NCBI GenBank assembly: GCA_035464675.1 | Contig: DATHSA010000052.1 | Coordinates: 1 to 38,914 of the forward strand | Source: JAUYIV01 sp035464675 | Lineage (GTDB): Bacteria; Actinomycetota; Acidimicrobiia; Spongiisociales; UBA11373 | DNA: 38,914 bases | Reading direction: 5' to 3' | Shown here: piece after piece, positions 13,793-22,012 of the stretch | Layout: each line of letters opens with the position of its first letter | How positions within the stretch are numbered: position 1 is the stretch's first letter | Position numbers and translations under genes: made by a program | Notes under the pieces: generated by a model | Told to the model about the DNA's origin: nothing | The model's input: only the letters and a program-made list of their open reading frames with translations | Databases searched by the model: none

Positions 13793-15424
13793 ATGGCGAA
13801 GCCGTTCATTCTGACCATCGACGACGATCCCCAGGTGCTCGCCGCGGTCGAGCGCGACCTGCGGCGCCGGTACTCGGAGGAATATCGCGTCCTGCGGGCC
13901 CAGTCGGGGGCGGAAGCGCTGGAGGCCTTGAACGATCTCAAGGAGCGAGGCGACACGGTCGCCCTCTTCATCGCCGATCAGCGCATGCCCCAGATGACCG
14001 GGACCGAGTTCCTGCGCGAGGCGCGAAAGCTCTATCCGCAGGCCCGCACGGTGCTGCTCACCGCGTACGCCGACACCGACGCCGCCATCCAGGCCATCAA
14101 CGACGTCGGTCTCGACCACTACCTGATGAAGCCATGGGATCCGCCCGATCGCAACCTGTACCCGATCGTCGACGACCTCCTCGACGACTGGATCTCGACG
14201 GTCGGCGCTCCGTACGAGGGGATACGGGTGATCGGCACCGTCTGGTCGCCGCATACCCACGACGTGAAGGAGTTTCTGGCCCGGAGCCAGGTGTCCTACC
14301 GGTTCGAGGACATCGAGCGCGACGAGGAGGCCGCAGCCATCGCCGAAGCCGCCGACGGCAGCCTCCCGGTCATCGTCCTGCCCGAAGGCGGACGCCTCGT
14401 CGACCCCGACCCGCGGGAGCTGGCGGAGCGACTCGGGATGCGAGTCGCCGCGGACCTACCGTTCTACGATCTGATCGTCATCGGAGCCGGTCCCGCAGGG
14501 TTGGCCGCCGGGGTCTACGCCGCATCGGAGGGACTCAAGACCACGATTCTCGAACGGTCTGTGACCGGAGGGCAGGCGGGGACCTCGTCACGCATCGAGA
14601 ACTACCTCGGGTTCCCGAAGGGGATCAGTGGCGCCGACCTCGCCCGTCGTGCCGCCACCCAGGCGATCCGCCTCGGTGCCGAGATCGTCACCACCGGCGA
14701 GGTCGTCGCGGCGAGGGTGGAGGGCGAGTCCAAGATCGTGACCCTTGACAACGGCGTCGAGATCGGGGCCAAGGCGCTCGTCGTGGCCAGCGGGATGACC
14801 ATGCGCACCCTCGAGCTTCCGGGAGGTGAGCAGTTCAACGGAGCCGGCCTCTTCTATGGCGCCGCTCTCGGAGAGGCCGCGACCTACGAGGGCCTGCCGA
14901 TCCTGGTGGTCGGTGGCGCCAACTCTGCAGGACAGGCGGCGATGATGTTCTCCCAATACGCCAGCGACGTCGGCCTGGTCGTCCGCGGCAAGGACCTCGA
15001 GTCCCGGATGTCGCAATACCTCATCGACCAGATCCACTCCACCAAGAACATCGACGTGATGCTGGAGACCAAGGTGGTCGACCTCGAGGGGAGCAATCGC
15101 GTGGAGCGTGCCGTACTCGAGTCGCCGGAGGGCCGCGAGACCCGGGATGTCGGAGCGGTGTTCGTCTTCGTCGGCGCCCGACCCCACTCGGACTTCATCA
15201 AGGACCTGGTCGCCGTGAACGACAAGGGCTTCATCCTCACCGGGCCGGACATCTCCGAGGAGCGGTGGGAGCTGGAGCGCGACCCCTACCTGATGGAGAC
15301 GAGCGTTCCCGGCATATTCGCCGCCGGCGACATCCGCCACGGCGTGGTGCGCCGGGTCGCCTCTGCAGTCGGTCAAGGGTCCGTCTGCATCAGCTTCGTG
15401 CACCAGTACCTGGGGACCATATGA
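13793..15424 (+). CDS. response-regulator / thioredoxin-fold / thioredoxin reductase-like fusion
   Basis: A 543-aa three-part protein. Residues 5-120 form a REC domain with acidic pocket D10-D12, phosphoacceptor Asp62 (ADQRMP), Thr90 and Lys113 (MKPW). Residues about 141-215 look like a glutaredoxin/thioredoxin fold, but the CxxC position reads WSPHTHDVKEFL. From 226 comes a FAD/NADPH oxidoreductase: DLIVIGAGPAGLAAG, TGGQAGTSSRIENYLGFP, VVGGANSAGQAA and FAAGDIR. The redox pair of thioredoxin reductase (CATC) is replaced by FYGAALGEA around 355, so electrons must go elsewhere. GAGGAG precedes the ATG. It overlaps the kinase gene by ATGA, so the kinase very probably controls the REC domain. Confidence 0.88.
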   Translation: MAKPFILTIDDDPQVLAAVERDLRRRYSEEYRVLRAQSGAEALEALNDLKERGDTVALFIADQRMPQMTGTEFLREARKLYPQARTVLLTAYADTDAAIQAINDVGLDHYLMKPWDPPDRNLYPIVDDLLDDWISTVGAPYEGIRVIGTVWSPHTHDVKEFLARSQVSYRFEDIERDEEAAAIAEAADGSLPVIVLPEGGRLVDPDPRELAERLGMRVAADLPFYDLIVIGAGPAGLAAGVYAASEGLKTTILERSVTGGQAGTSSRIENYLGFPKGISGADLARRAATQAIRLGAEIVTTGEVVAARVEGESKIVTLDNGVEIGAKALVVASGMTMRTLELPGGEQFNGAGLFYGAALGEAATYEGLPILVVGGANSAGQAAMMFSQYASDVGLVVRGKDLESRMSQYLIDQIHSTKNIDVMLETKVVDLEGSNRVERAVLESPEGRETRDVGAVFVFVGARPHSDFIKDLVAVNDKGFILTGPDISEERWELERDPYLMETSVPGIFAAGDIRHGVVRRVASAVGQGSVCISFVHQYLGTI

Positions 15425-16830
15425 CGGCTGAAGCGCTCGAGCTGCTCCGTTCGGTGTCGCTGTTCTCGGAGTTGGACGAAGAGGACCTCGAATTGCTGTG
15501 CGAGGGATCGACCGAGGTCGACCTCCCCGGCGGGGAGAAGCTGTTCAGCGAAGGCGACTACGGCGACGAGGCCTACGTGGTGATGAGCGGAGTCATCGAG
15601 ATCACCAAGCGGTCGGCGAACCGGGAGATACTGGTGGCCGTTCGCAACCGTGGTGACGTCATCGGCGAGATGGCGCCGCTCGAGTCGACACTCCTCGCCC
15701 CTGCCCCACGCTCCGCCACTGTCCGGGCGCGCACCGACTCGAGGCTGCTGGTGATCCAGAAGGAGAGCCTCGACGAGGTCCTCGACAACAGTCCCAAGGG
15801 CTCCCGGTCGATGTTCGGCGTGCTCCTGAGAAGGTGGCGCGAGACGGAGTCGCTCGTCCGCCACAGCGACCGAATGGCACAACTTGGGACTCTCAGCGCC
15901 GGGCTCGCCCACGAGATCAACAACCCGGCGGCCGCGGTGAAGCGGGCCGCCGAGGATCTCCCCGAGGCGATCGAGGCCTATGCCGCGGCCCGGGAGAGTT
16001 TTGCCGCCACCGGCGCCCCCGAGTCCGTGGCGGGCCTCCTCCAGAGCCTCGCCGAAGGCGAGAAGCCGGTGCCCCCGCCCGGCAGCCCGATAGCACGCAG
16101 CGATGCCGAGTCGGCCGTGGAGGAGTGGCTGGAAGGCCACGGCGTTCCTGATGCCTGGGAGCACTCGTCGACACTGGTCGCCTCCGGGATCGACTCCGGG
16201 GTCCTCGACCGCCTGGCCCTCGAAGGGGAAGAGCTCCAGGGCGCCGTGTCACTGCTCACTGCCGCCGCCGCCGCCCAGGACCTCATCCACGTCGTCGGCG
16301 AAGGAGCCACCAGGGTGTCGTCGCTGGTCAAGTCCATGAAGGACTACTCGTACCTCGACCGGGCCCCGGTCCAGGACGTCGCGGTGACCAAAGGCATCGA
16401 CGACACGCTGCTCATCCTGCGTTCGAAGCTGAAGGACATCGAGGTGGTCACCGACTACGCCGAGGACATCCCCGATATCCCCGCCCATGGGAGCGAACTC
16501 AACCAGGTGTGGACCAACCTCATCGACAATGCCATCGACGCCATCAACGAGTCCGGCGGGACCAAGCTGGTCATCCGCGCCGGCCGGGAAGACGACATGG
16601 TCGTCGTCGAGATAACCGATGACGGAGGCGGGATACCTCCGGACGTGCAACCGCGCATCTTCGACGCCTTCTTCACGACGAAGCCGCCCGGCCAGGGAAC
16701 CGGGCAGGGCCTGGGCATCACCTTCAGCATCGTCACCCAGTCGCACGGTGGAAACGTGTTCGTCAAGGAAACGGGACCGGAAGGCACTACCTTCCGGGTC
16801 GAACTGCCGGTGTCGGGTCCCCCCGAGTAG
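15421..16830 (+). CDS. cyclic nucleotide-binding domain histidine kinase
   Basis: 469 aa. Residues about 1-125 are a cNMP-binding-type domain (LFSELDEEDLELLCEGS; GEKLFSEGDYGDEAYVVMSGVIEI; GDVIGEMAPLES). The canonical phosphate-cassette RxxA is loose here (APAPRSATVRA). Residues 150-350 contain a dimerisation/phosphoacceptor helix with H-box LSAGLAHEINNPAAAV (His164) and an unusually long insert. The catalytic domain follows: N-box NQVWTNLIDNAIDAI, G1 DDGGGIPP, F-box IFDAFFTTKPPG and G2 GTGQGLGI. There is no membrane segment, so the sensor is cytoplasmic. The start ATG overlaps the upstream TGA. Its likely partner is the REC domain of the preceding protein. Confidence 0.9.
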   Translation: MTAEALELLRSVSLFSELDEEDLELLCEGSTEVDLPGGEKLFSEGDYGDEAYVVMSGVIEITKRSANREILVAVRNRGDVIGEMAPLESTLLAPAPRSATVRARTDSRLLVIQKESLDEVLDNSPKGSRSMFGVLLRRWRETESLVRHSDRMAQLGTLSAGLAHEINNPAAAVKRAAEDLPEAIEAYAAARESFAATGAPESVAGLLQSLAEGEKPVPPPGSPIARSDAESAVEEWLEGHGVPDAWEHSSTLVASGIDSGVLDRLALEGEELQGAVSLLTAAAAAQDLIHVVGEGATRVSSLVKSMKDYSYLDRAPVQDVAVTKGIDDTLLILRSKLKDIEVVTDYAEDIPDIPAHGSELNQVWTNLIDNAIDAINESGGTKLVIRAGREDDMVVVEITDDGGGIPPDVQPRIFDAFFTTKPPGQGTGQGLGITFSIVTQSHGGNVFVKETGPEGTTFRVELPVSGPPE

Positions 16831-16853
16831 GCGGGGCCACGAGGAGGTCGAGG

Positions 16854-17192
16854 ATGTTCCGACGATTGTTCGGCAGGCCGCAGCAGAAGAAGCCCGCCCA
16901 GCCGGGCCGGCCGCCGAAGTGCGACGACCTGTTGAACATGACGATCGGTCCCCGCCCCGAAGGCGGGTGCCAGCAGTGCATCGACGCCGGCGACACCTGG
17001 GTCCACCTGCGATTCTGTGTGACCTGCAACACCATCGGGTGCTGCGAGGACTCGAAGAACCAGCACGCGATGAAGCACGCCGCCGCGACCGGACATCCCG
17101 TGGTCCGAACCCGTGAGCCAGGCGAGGACTGGGCGTGGTGCTACGAGCACCAGATGGGGATCGACCTGGAGCGAAACGACTCCCCCGCCTGA
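16854..17192 (+). CDS. UBP-type zinc finger protein
   Basis: A 112-aa protein after a basic N-terminus. Zinc-ligand pattern: C39-x2-C42, Trp49, C55-x2-C58, C63/C64, H71, H75 and H81 (ATGHPVV), and WAWCYEH (Cys96). This matches the ZnF-UBP domain, which in eukaryotic deubiquitinases binds the free C-terminal Gly-Gly of ubiquitin. Stand-alone bacterial versions have no settled function. GAGGAGG lies upstream of the ATG, and the gene follows the kinase by 23 bp in the same direction, so it is probably the third member of the redox-signalling operon. Confidence 0.85.
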   Translation: MFRRLFGRPQQKKPAQPGRPPKCDDLLNMTIGPRPEGGCQQCIDAGDTWVHLRFCVTCNTIGCCEDSKNQHAMKHAAATGHPVVRTREPGEDWAWCYEHQMGIDLERNDSPA

Positions 17193-17200
17193 CCCTCCCG

Positions 17201-17206
17201 TAACCT
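17201..17206 (+). promoter_or_regulatory. -10 box (TAACCT) of a leaderless MgtC/DUF4010 transcript
   Basis: TAACCT, spacer CTGCCC (6 nt), then GTG at 17213. It suggests that this gene is transcribed separately from the upstream signalling operon. Confidence 0.5.
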
Positions 17207-17212
17207 CTGCCC

Positions 17213-18460
17213 GTGGACGCCCCAGAGATCATCCTCCGGTTCCTGCTCGCCGCGGCGCTCGGTGCCCTGATCGGGCTGGAGCGACAGGTCGGTCGGGTCG
17301 ACTCCGACACCGACTTCGCCGGACTGCGCACGTTTGCCCTGTACGCAATATGGGGCGCCGGTGCCACCCTGCTGGGGCAAGAGGTGGGTCAGGCCGCTTT
17401 CGCCGTAGTCGCCGCCGGGTTCGTGGGGCTTCTCGTGATCGAATACTGGTTCCTCGCTTCGAATGGCAACCGCGGCACCACCACCGAGGCGGCCTCGTTC
17501 GCCGCATTCGTCATCGGGGTGCTGGTGTGGCTGGAGCACGAGGTGCCGGCACTCGCTCTGGCCGTGGGAGTGGCGATCTTGCTCCAGTCGAAGGTATGGA
17601 TTCACGGCGTGGTGAGCCGCTTCACCGACGAGGACTTGCGTGCGCTGCTCCGCTTCGGAGTGCTCACCGCAGTGATCCTGCCCCTCGTCCCGGACCGGAA
17701 CATGGGCCCCTTCGATGCCATCAACCCGTTCGAGATCTGGCTCATGGTGGTGTTCGTCGCCGGTATCGGGCTGGCCGGCTACATAGCCCTCCGGCTCCTC
17801 GGGCCGCGCGGGCTGGCACCGACCGGACTGGTGGGCGGATTGGTGTCGTCAACGGCAGTGACCCTCGGTTTCGCCCGAATGTCCCGGCGATCACCCGAGG
17901 TCACGAATTCGCTCGCGGCAGGGATCCTCGGCGCCTCCGGCCTCATGTACGCCCGGGTGCTCGTAGAGGCGTTCGTGGTCGAACCCGATCTCGGCAGGAC
18001 CCTTGTGGTTCCGCTGGGGATGCTGTTCGTGGGCGTGGTCGGCACTGCGTTGGTCGTCTGGTGGCGGTCCACCCGGCATGACACCGTCGACCCCGACCTC
18101 AACGTCCGCAATCCCGTCACCATCACCAGCGCCCTCCAGTTCGGAGCCCTCTATGGCGCAGTGGTATTCATCGCCAAGGCGCTGATCGACAATGTCTCCC
18201 AGGCATCCTTGACCGCCGTCGGAGCGGTGTCCGGGATCAACGACGTCGACGCCATCACCCTGGCGACGGCGAACTTCGTGCGCGACGGCACGGTCCCGGT
18301 CGCCACCGGCGCGGGAGCAGTACTGGCCGCCGTCGCGGTCAACACGCTGGTCAAAGCGGGATTGGCGTTCGCCCTGGGCTCCAGGGCCCTGGGTCTGCGT
18401 GTGGCCGCGGTCCTGGTGCCAGCCGCGGCGGGCAGCGGAGTCGCATGGCTGCTCGTGTAG
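17213..18460 (+). CDS. MgtC/SapB-type membrane protein with DUF4010 region
   Basis: A 415-aa polytopic membrane protein. The N-terminus (ILRFLLAAALGALIGLERQVG, then DFAGLRTFALYAIWGAGATLLG) is the MgtC/SapB signature, with its GLERE-like motif and AGLRT. The C-terminal half (GPRGLAPTGLVGGLVSSTAVTLGFARMS; SGINDVDAITLATANF) matches DUF4010. About 12 hydrophobic helices are apparent. MgtC proteins are linked to magnesium homeostasis and virulence in other bacteria; the transport activity of this fused form is unknown. GTG start, probably leaderless. Confidence 0.85.
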   Translation: MDAPEIILRFLLAAALGALIGLERQVGRVDSDTDFAGLRTFALYAIWGAGATLLGQEVGQAAFAVVAAGFVGLLVIEYWFLASNGNRGTTTEAASFAAFVIGVLVWLEHEVPALALAVGVAILLQSKVWIHGVVSRFTDEDLRALLRFGVLTAVILPLVPDRNMGPFDAINPFEIWLMVVFVAGIGLAGYIALRLLGPRGLAPTGLVGGLVSSTAVTLGFARMSRRSPEVTNSLAAGILGASGLMYARVLVEAFVVEPDLGRTLVVPLGMLFVGVVGTALVVWWRSTRHDTVDPDLNVRNPVTITSALQFGALYGAVVFIAKALIDNVSQASLTAVGAVSGINDVDAITLATANFVRDGTVPVATGAGAVLAAVAVNTLVKAGLAFALGSRALGLRVAAVLVPAAAGSGVAWLLV

Positions 18461-18510
18461 AGGGCAGGCAGATCGCCGCTAGCGGATCGAGTGCACGTAC
18501 CCTCATGGCC

Positions 18511-19173
18511 ATGGAGATGACACCCGCTCGCTGGGAAGCCACCGAGCGGTACGCCAGCGAAGTCTTCGGGCACCACGACGAGGTCCTCCGCTCGATCGCC
18601 GCATCGGCGCAGGAGGAGGGATTGCCGCCCATCGCAGTCAGCGCCGAGGAAGGCCGCCTTCTGATGATCCTTGCCTCGCTCACGCGCGGAAGGCTGGCCG
18701 TGGAGGTCGGTTCGCTCGGTGGATATTCGGGCACATGGCTGACCCGTGGCCTCGATCCCGCTGGGAGGCTCATCACCATCGAGGCCGACGCCCACCACGC
18801 CGACGTGGCCGAGGCAGCGTTCCGCACGGCCGGCATCGCGGACCGCGTCGAAGTGCGCCGGGGTCGCGCCCTCGACGTGCTGCCCGGCCTCGCCGAGGAA
18901 CTGGGACCGGAGAGCGTGGACGTGGTGTTTGTCGACGCCGAGAAGGTCGAATACCCGGACTACTTCCGGCTCCTGGCGCCCCTCGTCACTCCCGGCGGGC
19001 TCTACCTCGCCGACAACGTATACGGCACAGGCGGATATTGGATCGACCGGCCCGCAGCCAATCCCGGGATCGCCGCCATCGACGAGATGAACCGGATGGT
19101 CGCCGGCCATCGCGACTTCGAGGCCGTCGCCGTGCCCATCCGGTCGGGGCTCCTCATCGCCCGAAAGAGGTGA
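18511..19173 (+). CDS. class I SAM-dependent O-methyltransferase (family 3)
   Basis: A 220-aa protein with the O-methyltransferase family 3 pattern: VEVGSLGGYSGTWLTRGL (motif I), RLITIEADAHHADVAEAAFRTAGI, VDVVFVDAEKVEYPDYFRLLAPLVTPGGLYLADNVYG (metal/substrate Asp and Asn) and a C-terminal GLLIARKR. Caffeoyl-CoA or catechol-type O-methyltransferases share it; the substrate is unknown. The expected GxxTGYS reads GSLGGYS. The start at 18511 is favoured by TACCCT (18498-18503) seven bases upstream; ATG at 18505 is in the same frame but too close to that box. Confidence 0.85.
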   Translation: MEMTPARWEATERYASEVFGHHDEVLRSIAASAQEEGLPPIAVSAEEGRLLMILASLTRGRLAVEVGSLGGYSGTWLTRGLDPAGRLITIEADAHHADVAEAAFRTAGIADRVEVRRGRALDVLPGLAEELGPESVDVVFVDAEKVEYPDYFRLLAPLVTPGGLYLADNVYGTGGYWIDRPAANPGIAAIDEMNRMVAGHRDFEAVAVPIRSGLLIARKR

Positions 19174-19226
19174 GCCTGGCCACGCAGGAGCGGCCCGCTG
19201 AGGCCGTGGGGGGTGCGGGGTAGCCC

Positions 19227-19232
19227 TACGAT
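19227..19232 (+). promoter_or_regulatory. -10 box (TACGAT) of a leaderless small-ORF transcript
   Basis: TACGAT, spacer GGCGCG (6 nt), then ATG at 19239. Confidence 0.5.
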
Positions 19233-19238
19233 GGCGCG

Positions 19239-19361
19239 ATGTACATGACGCGCGGCTTCGAGGGCGACGCCGCCCGCGGGCCCACATTCGATTCGACGGC
19301 TCACGGGCCCGGGGGTGCCGCCGTCCACCTGGAGCGGTTCGACCCCGGAATGCGGAGATGA
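19239..19361 (+). CDS. 40-aa small ORF, coupled to the downstream gene
   Basis: Forty codons beginning MYMTRGFEGDAARG and ending FDPGMRR. The ATG is exactly six bases behind TACGAT, with no Shine-Dalgarno site. The stop TGA overlaps the next gene's ATG (ATGA at 19358-19361), the usual mark of translational coupling, and that next gene has no other ribosome site apart from a weak GCGGAG. It could be a true microprotein or a leader peptide. No family recognised. Confidence 0.5.
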   Translation: MYMTRGFEGDAARGPTFDSTAHGPGGAAVHLERFDPGMRR

Positions 19362-19693
19362 AGGCCCAGGGCCAGGAACCGGCGCGAGAGGCACTCGACG
19401 ACTTTGCGGAGGCGCTCGCCAAACTCGACGCCGGCTGCTGCGACCCGGGGCGCAGCCCGCGGATGCGGGCCCTCGCCGATTCGCTGGAGGCCTCCCGCCG
19501 CGCCATCGCCAGTGTCCATGACCCCGCATCGGCCGAGACGGCCATCCAGGGGCTGGAGGACATGGGAGCCCAGATCGGCCGCCTCCAGGTCGGGTGTTGC
19601 ACCGAGAAACGGCTTCCCCTCTACGCCCGGATGCTCGAGGACCTGACCGACGCCCAACTCGCCATCAGCCGGGACGCGGGCACCGCTCACTGA
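19358..19693 (+). CDS. small helical protein of unknown function
   Basis: A 111-aa protein, nearly all predicted helix (AREALDDFAEALAKL; RMRALADSLEASRRAIASV; AETAIQGLEDMGAQIGRL; MLEDLTDAQLAISRD). Two Cys-Cys pairs, GCCDPG (residues 26-27) and GCCTEK (80-81), sit at similar places in two possible repeats and might bind metal. The start overlaps the 40-aa ORF upstream. Convergent with the Kelch gene, with 13 bp between them. Not recognised. Confidence 0.6.
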   Translation: MKAQGQEPAREALDDFAEALAKLDAGCCDPGRSPRMRALADSLEASRRAIASVHDPASAETAIQGLEDMGAQIGRLQVGCCTEKRLPLYARMLEDLTDAQLAISRDAGTAH

Positions 19694-19706
19694 CGGACGC
19701 GCCGGG

Positions 19707-20723
19707 TCAGGGCCTCCCCACGAGGGTGTCGCCGAAGTTCACCACCCCGGCTCCAACCCGCGATCCGCCCACCACGAACAGCTGCCCGTCGGCGATGACG
19801 ACGGCGTGGCCGTGGAGGGGCACCGGGAGGCGCTCGCCGAACGTCCAGGCACCCGTTCCGGGGTCGAGGACCTCCACCGATACGAGGCTGTTGCGATCTG
19901 CCGCCACCTCGCCACCGATGGCAACGACCCGACCCTCGAAGGAAGCAGCCCCAAAGCCGCCCCTCGCGAGCTGAAGAGGCGGCGCCATCACCCAGGAATC
20001 CGAATCGAGGGCATACACCTGGACGGTGGCCAGCTCCTCGCCGGCCCACCGGCCGCCCAGGGCGAACAGCTGACCCTCGTGAACGGCCAGGGCGACGTGC
20101 TCGGTCGGTTGCAGGAGCGGCGCGACCTCATCCCAGGTGTCGCTCCGTGGTTCGTATCGATAGACGTTCGTACCCCCGGGGATGCCCCCGATCACATAGA
20201 TGTGATCCCCTGCCGTCACGGCGGCTCCGGCGGCGACGGCGGCGGGCATCTCGGTCACATCAGTCCACTCGTCGGAAGCCGGGTCATAGCTCCAGGCCGT
20301 CGCGGTGGGCTCGTTGCTGTCTGCGTCGTACCCGCCGAACACGAACACCCGCCCGTCGAACGCGGCAGCCATGAGATGGTGGCGTGCCCCCGGCAGGTCG
20401 GCCAGGCGCCGCCAGCTGTTGGCCACCGGGTCGAACGCTTCGAACGCCGCCGTGCCGTGGGCCGGCATCCCGTTCCCGGCGGTGTATCCGCCGGGAACAT
20501 AGATCTCGCCGTCGAGCACGGCCGCCGGCACTTCGGATCGGGGCGTGGGCATGGCGGCAAGGCGCTCCCAACCGGATGTGGCGGAGGCCGTGGTCGAGGT
20601 GACCGTCGTCGTGACCTCTGGCGTGGCCCCTGTCGTCGAGGGGCCGTCGGCGCTCGTCGTGGACGAGTCGCCGCCGCAAGCCACTATTGCCACCAGGGCC
20701 AGGGAGCACGAGAGATGCCGCAT
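19707..20723 (-). CDS. Kelch-repeat lipoprotein
   Basis: A 338-aa protein. The signal peptide ends in the lipobox IVAC (Cys16), followed by a Ser/Thr linker (TTTVTSTTASATS). Then come about six Kelch blades, each with a hydrophobic-GG motif and a downstream W or Y: EIYVPGGYTAGNG, RVFVFGGYDAD, HIYVIGGIPGG, QLFALGGRWAG, RVVAIGGEVAA and QLFVVGGSRVG. This forms a beta-propeller, probably a surface binding scaffold; the ligand is unknown. The ATG at 20723 is chosen because it starts the signal peptide; the frame is open further upstream toward the TerC gene. TACAGT lies 8 nt upstream. Confidence 0.88.
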   Translation of the reverse strand: MRHLSCSLALVAIVACGGDSSTTSADGPSTTGATPEVTTTVTSTTASATSGWERLAAMPTPRSEVPAAVLDGEIYVPGGYTAGNGMPAHGTAAFEAFDPVANSWRRLADLPGARHHLMAAAFDGRVFVFGGYDADSNEPTATAWSYDPASDEWTDVTEMPAAVAAGAAVTAGDHIYVIGGIPGGTNVYRYEPRSDTWDEVAPLLQPTEHVALAVHEGQLFALGGRWAGEELATVQVYALDSDSWVMAPPLQLARGGFGAASFEGRVVAIGGEVAADRNSLVSVEVLDPGTGAWTFGERLPVPLHGHAVVIADGQLFVVGGSRVGAGVVNFGDTLVGRP

Positions 20724-20772
20724 GGCCCGCGACTGTAGATGGGACACCCACGAGAGCCTCCGCCCCATCAGA

Positions 20773-21792
20773 TCATCTCCCTGGCCCTCGGGCATCAGGG
20801 TGTTCGGTGAACTCGCCCGGGTGCGCCGGACCGAGCCGGCGACGCAGCTTCCTCGTCCGCAGCTCGCTGAACACTATGGCCGCGGTCAGCATCGACAGGA
20901 TCACGCCGAGGGAGACGAAGGTGTTGAGGTGATACCAGTTCGCCGCGGCCATCTTGAGGCCCACGAAGATCAGGATCGCCCCCAGTCCGTGCGACAGGTA
21001 GTGGAACCGCTTCCTCGCGCCGGCGAGAAGGAAGTACATCGCCCTCAGCCCGAGGATGGCGAATGCGTTCGACGAGAACACCAGGTAGGGCTCATGCGAC
21101 ACGGCCAGGATCGCCGGGACCGAGTCGACGGCAAAGATCACGTCGGTGATCTCGACGACGATCAGCGCCGCCAGCAGCGGCGTCGCCACCCGCTTCCCGT
21201 TGGCGATGGTGAAGAAGCGATGCCCGTCGAGCTCCTGTGACACGGGCACCAATCTCCGCACGAGGTCAAGGATCTTCGTGGCGCCCTCCCCCTCGTCGTC
21301 GCGGTGCCGGATCACCCGCGCTCCGGTGAAGACCAGGAACAGGCCGAACAGCACCAGCACGAAGGTGAACCGCTGGATCAGCGACGCCCCGACGGCGATG
21401 AACACCCCGCGGAAGAACAGGGCGCCGAAGATCCCCCAGAACAGAACCCGATGCTGATACTTGAGGGGCACCGCCAGCGTGGACAGCAGGATCGCCCACA
21501 CGAACACGTTGTCGACGCTCAGTGACTTCTCGATCAGGTAGCCGGAGAGGTACTCGCCGAACGCCTCGGCGCCCCACACGAAGCCGACCACTCCGGCGAA
21601 CGCCAGGCCGCATGCCACCCACACGCTCGATTCGATCAAGGCCTCCCGCTGCGATGGCTCGTGATCGTCGCGATGGCGGAACAGGTCGATGGAGAGGAGG
21701 ACCACGATCGCCACACCGAGCCCGACCCAGGCCACCAGGGGAACGTCGATGGACACGAAGTTGTCACGGAGCTCTGCAGGAGCGAAGCGCAC
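20773..21792 (-). CDS. TerC family integral membrane protein
   Basis: A 339-aa protein with about eight helices and the TerC signatures SLSVDNVFVWAILLS and LIVVEITDVIFAVDSVPAIL, whose membrane aspartates/glutamates are typical. TerC/Alx proteins are tied to manganese export and tellurite resistance; the cation handled here is not proven by sequence. The charged loop HRDDEGEGATKILDL lies mid-protein. GTG start at 21792; a start four or more codons later cannot be excluded. Divergent from the helicase gene, with 220 bp shared. I looked for the manganese yybP-ykoY riboswitch and did not find it. Confidence 0.88.
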   Translation of the reverse strand: MRFAPAELRDNFVSIDVPLVAWVGLGVAIVVLLSIDLFRHRDDHEPSQREALIESSVWVACGLAFAGVVGFVWGAEAFGEYLSGYLIEKSLSVDNVFVWAILLSTLAVPLKYQHRVLFWGIFGALFFRGVFIAVGASLIQRFTFVLVLFGLFLVFTGARVIRHRDDEGEGATKILDLVRRLVPVSQELDGHRFFTIANGKRVATPLLAALIVVEITDVIFAVDSVPAILAVSHEPYLVFSSNAFAILGLRAMYFLLAGARKRFHYLSHGLGAILIFVGLKMAAANWYHLNTFVSLGVILSMLTAAIVFSELRTRKLRRRLGPAHPGEFTEHPDARGPGR

Positions 21793-21860
21793 ACCGTCTT
21801 TCTAGTGGACTCCCGGATCGAATCTGGAAGCCGCTCCACCCTGTTACTGTGTGCGGGCCG

Positions 21861-21898
21861 CACCGGGTGGAGGCCAAGCGCATTTCGCTTCCCCGGTG
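21861..21898 (+). promoter_or_regulatory. possible structured 5' leader of the DEAD-box helicase gene
   Basis: CACCGG (21861-21866) pairs with CCGGTG (21893-21898), and inside it AAGCG (21876-21880) pairs with CGCTT (21886-21890) around CATTT. A TTACTGT-like -10 lies just upstream at about 21844. The leader would be roughly 150 nt, as is common for cold-shock-regulated helicases. The rest of the 220-bp gap shows no other feature. Confidence 0.35.
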
Positions 21899-22012
21899 AC
21901 CGACGGCTCAGCTTGTTCCCCGGCTCGATCGCCTCTTCGGCCGACCCACGACGCCTGCTCGTTCGCGGCGCGCCGTGTAGAGCGCCAGAGAATCGACGCC
22001 AGGAGACCCCCC

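Noticed and set aside
21793..22012. yybP-ykoY manganese riboswitch upstream of the TerC gene
   Set aside because: The conserved consensus stretches of that riboswitch are not present on the minus strand; the only structure seen is the simple stem at 21861-21898.
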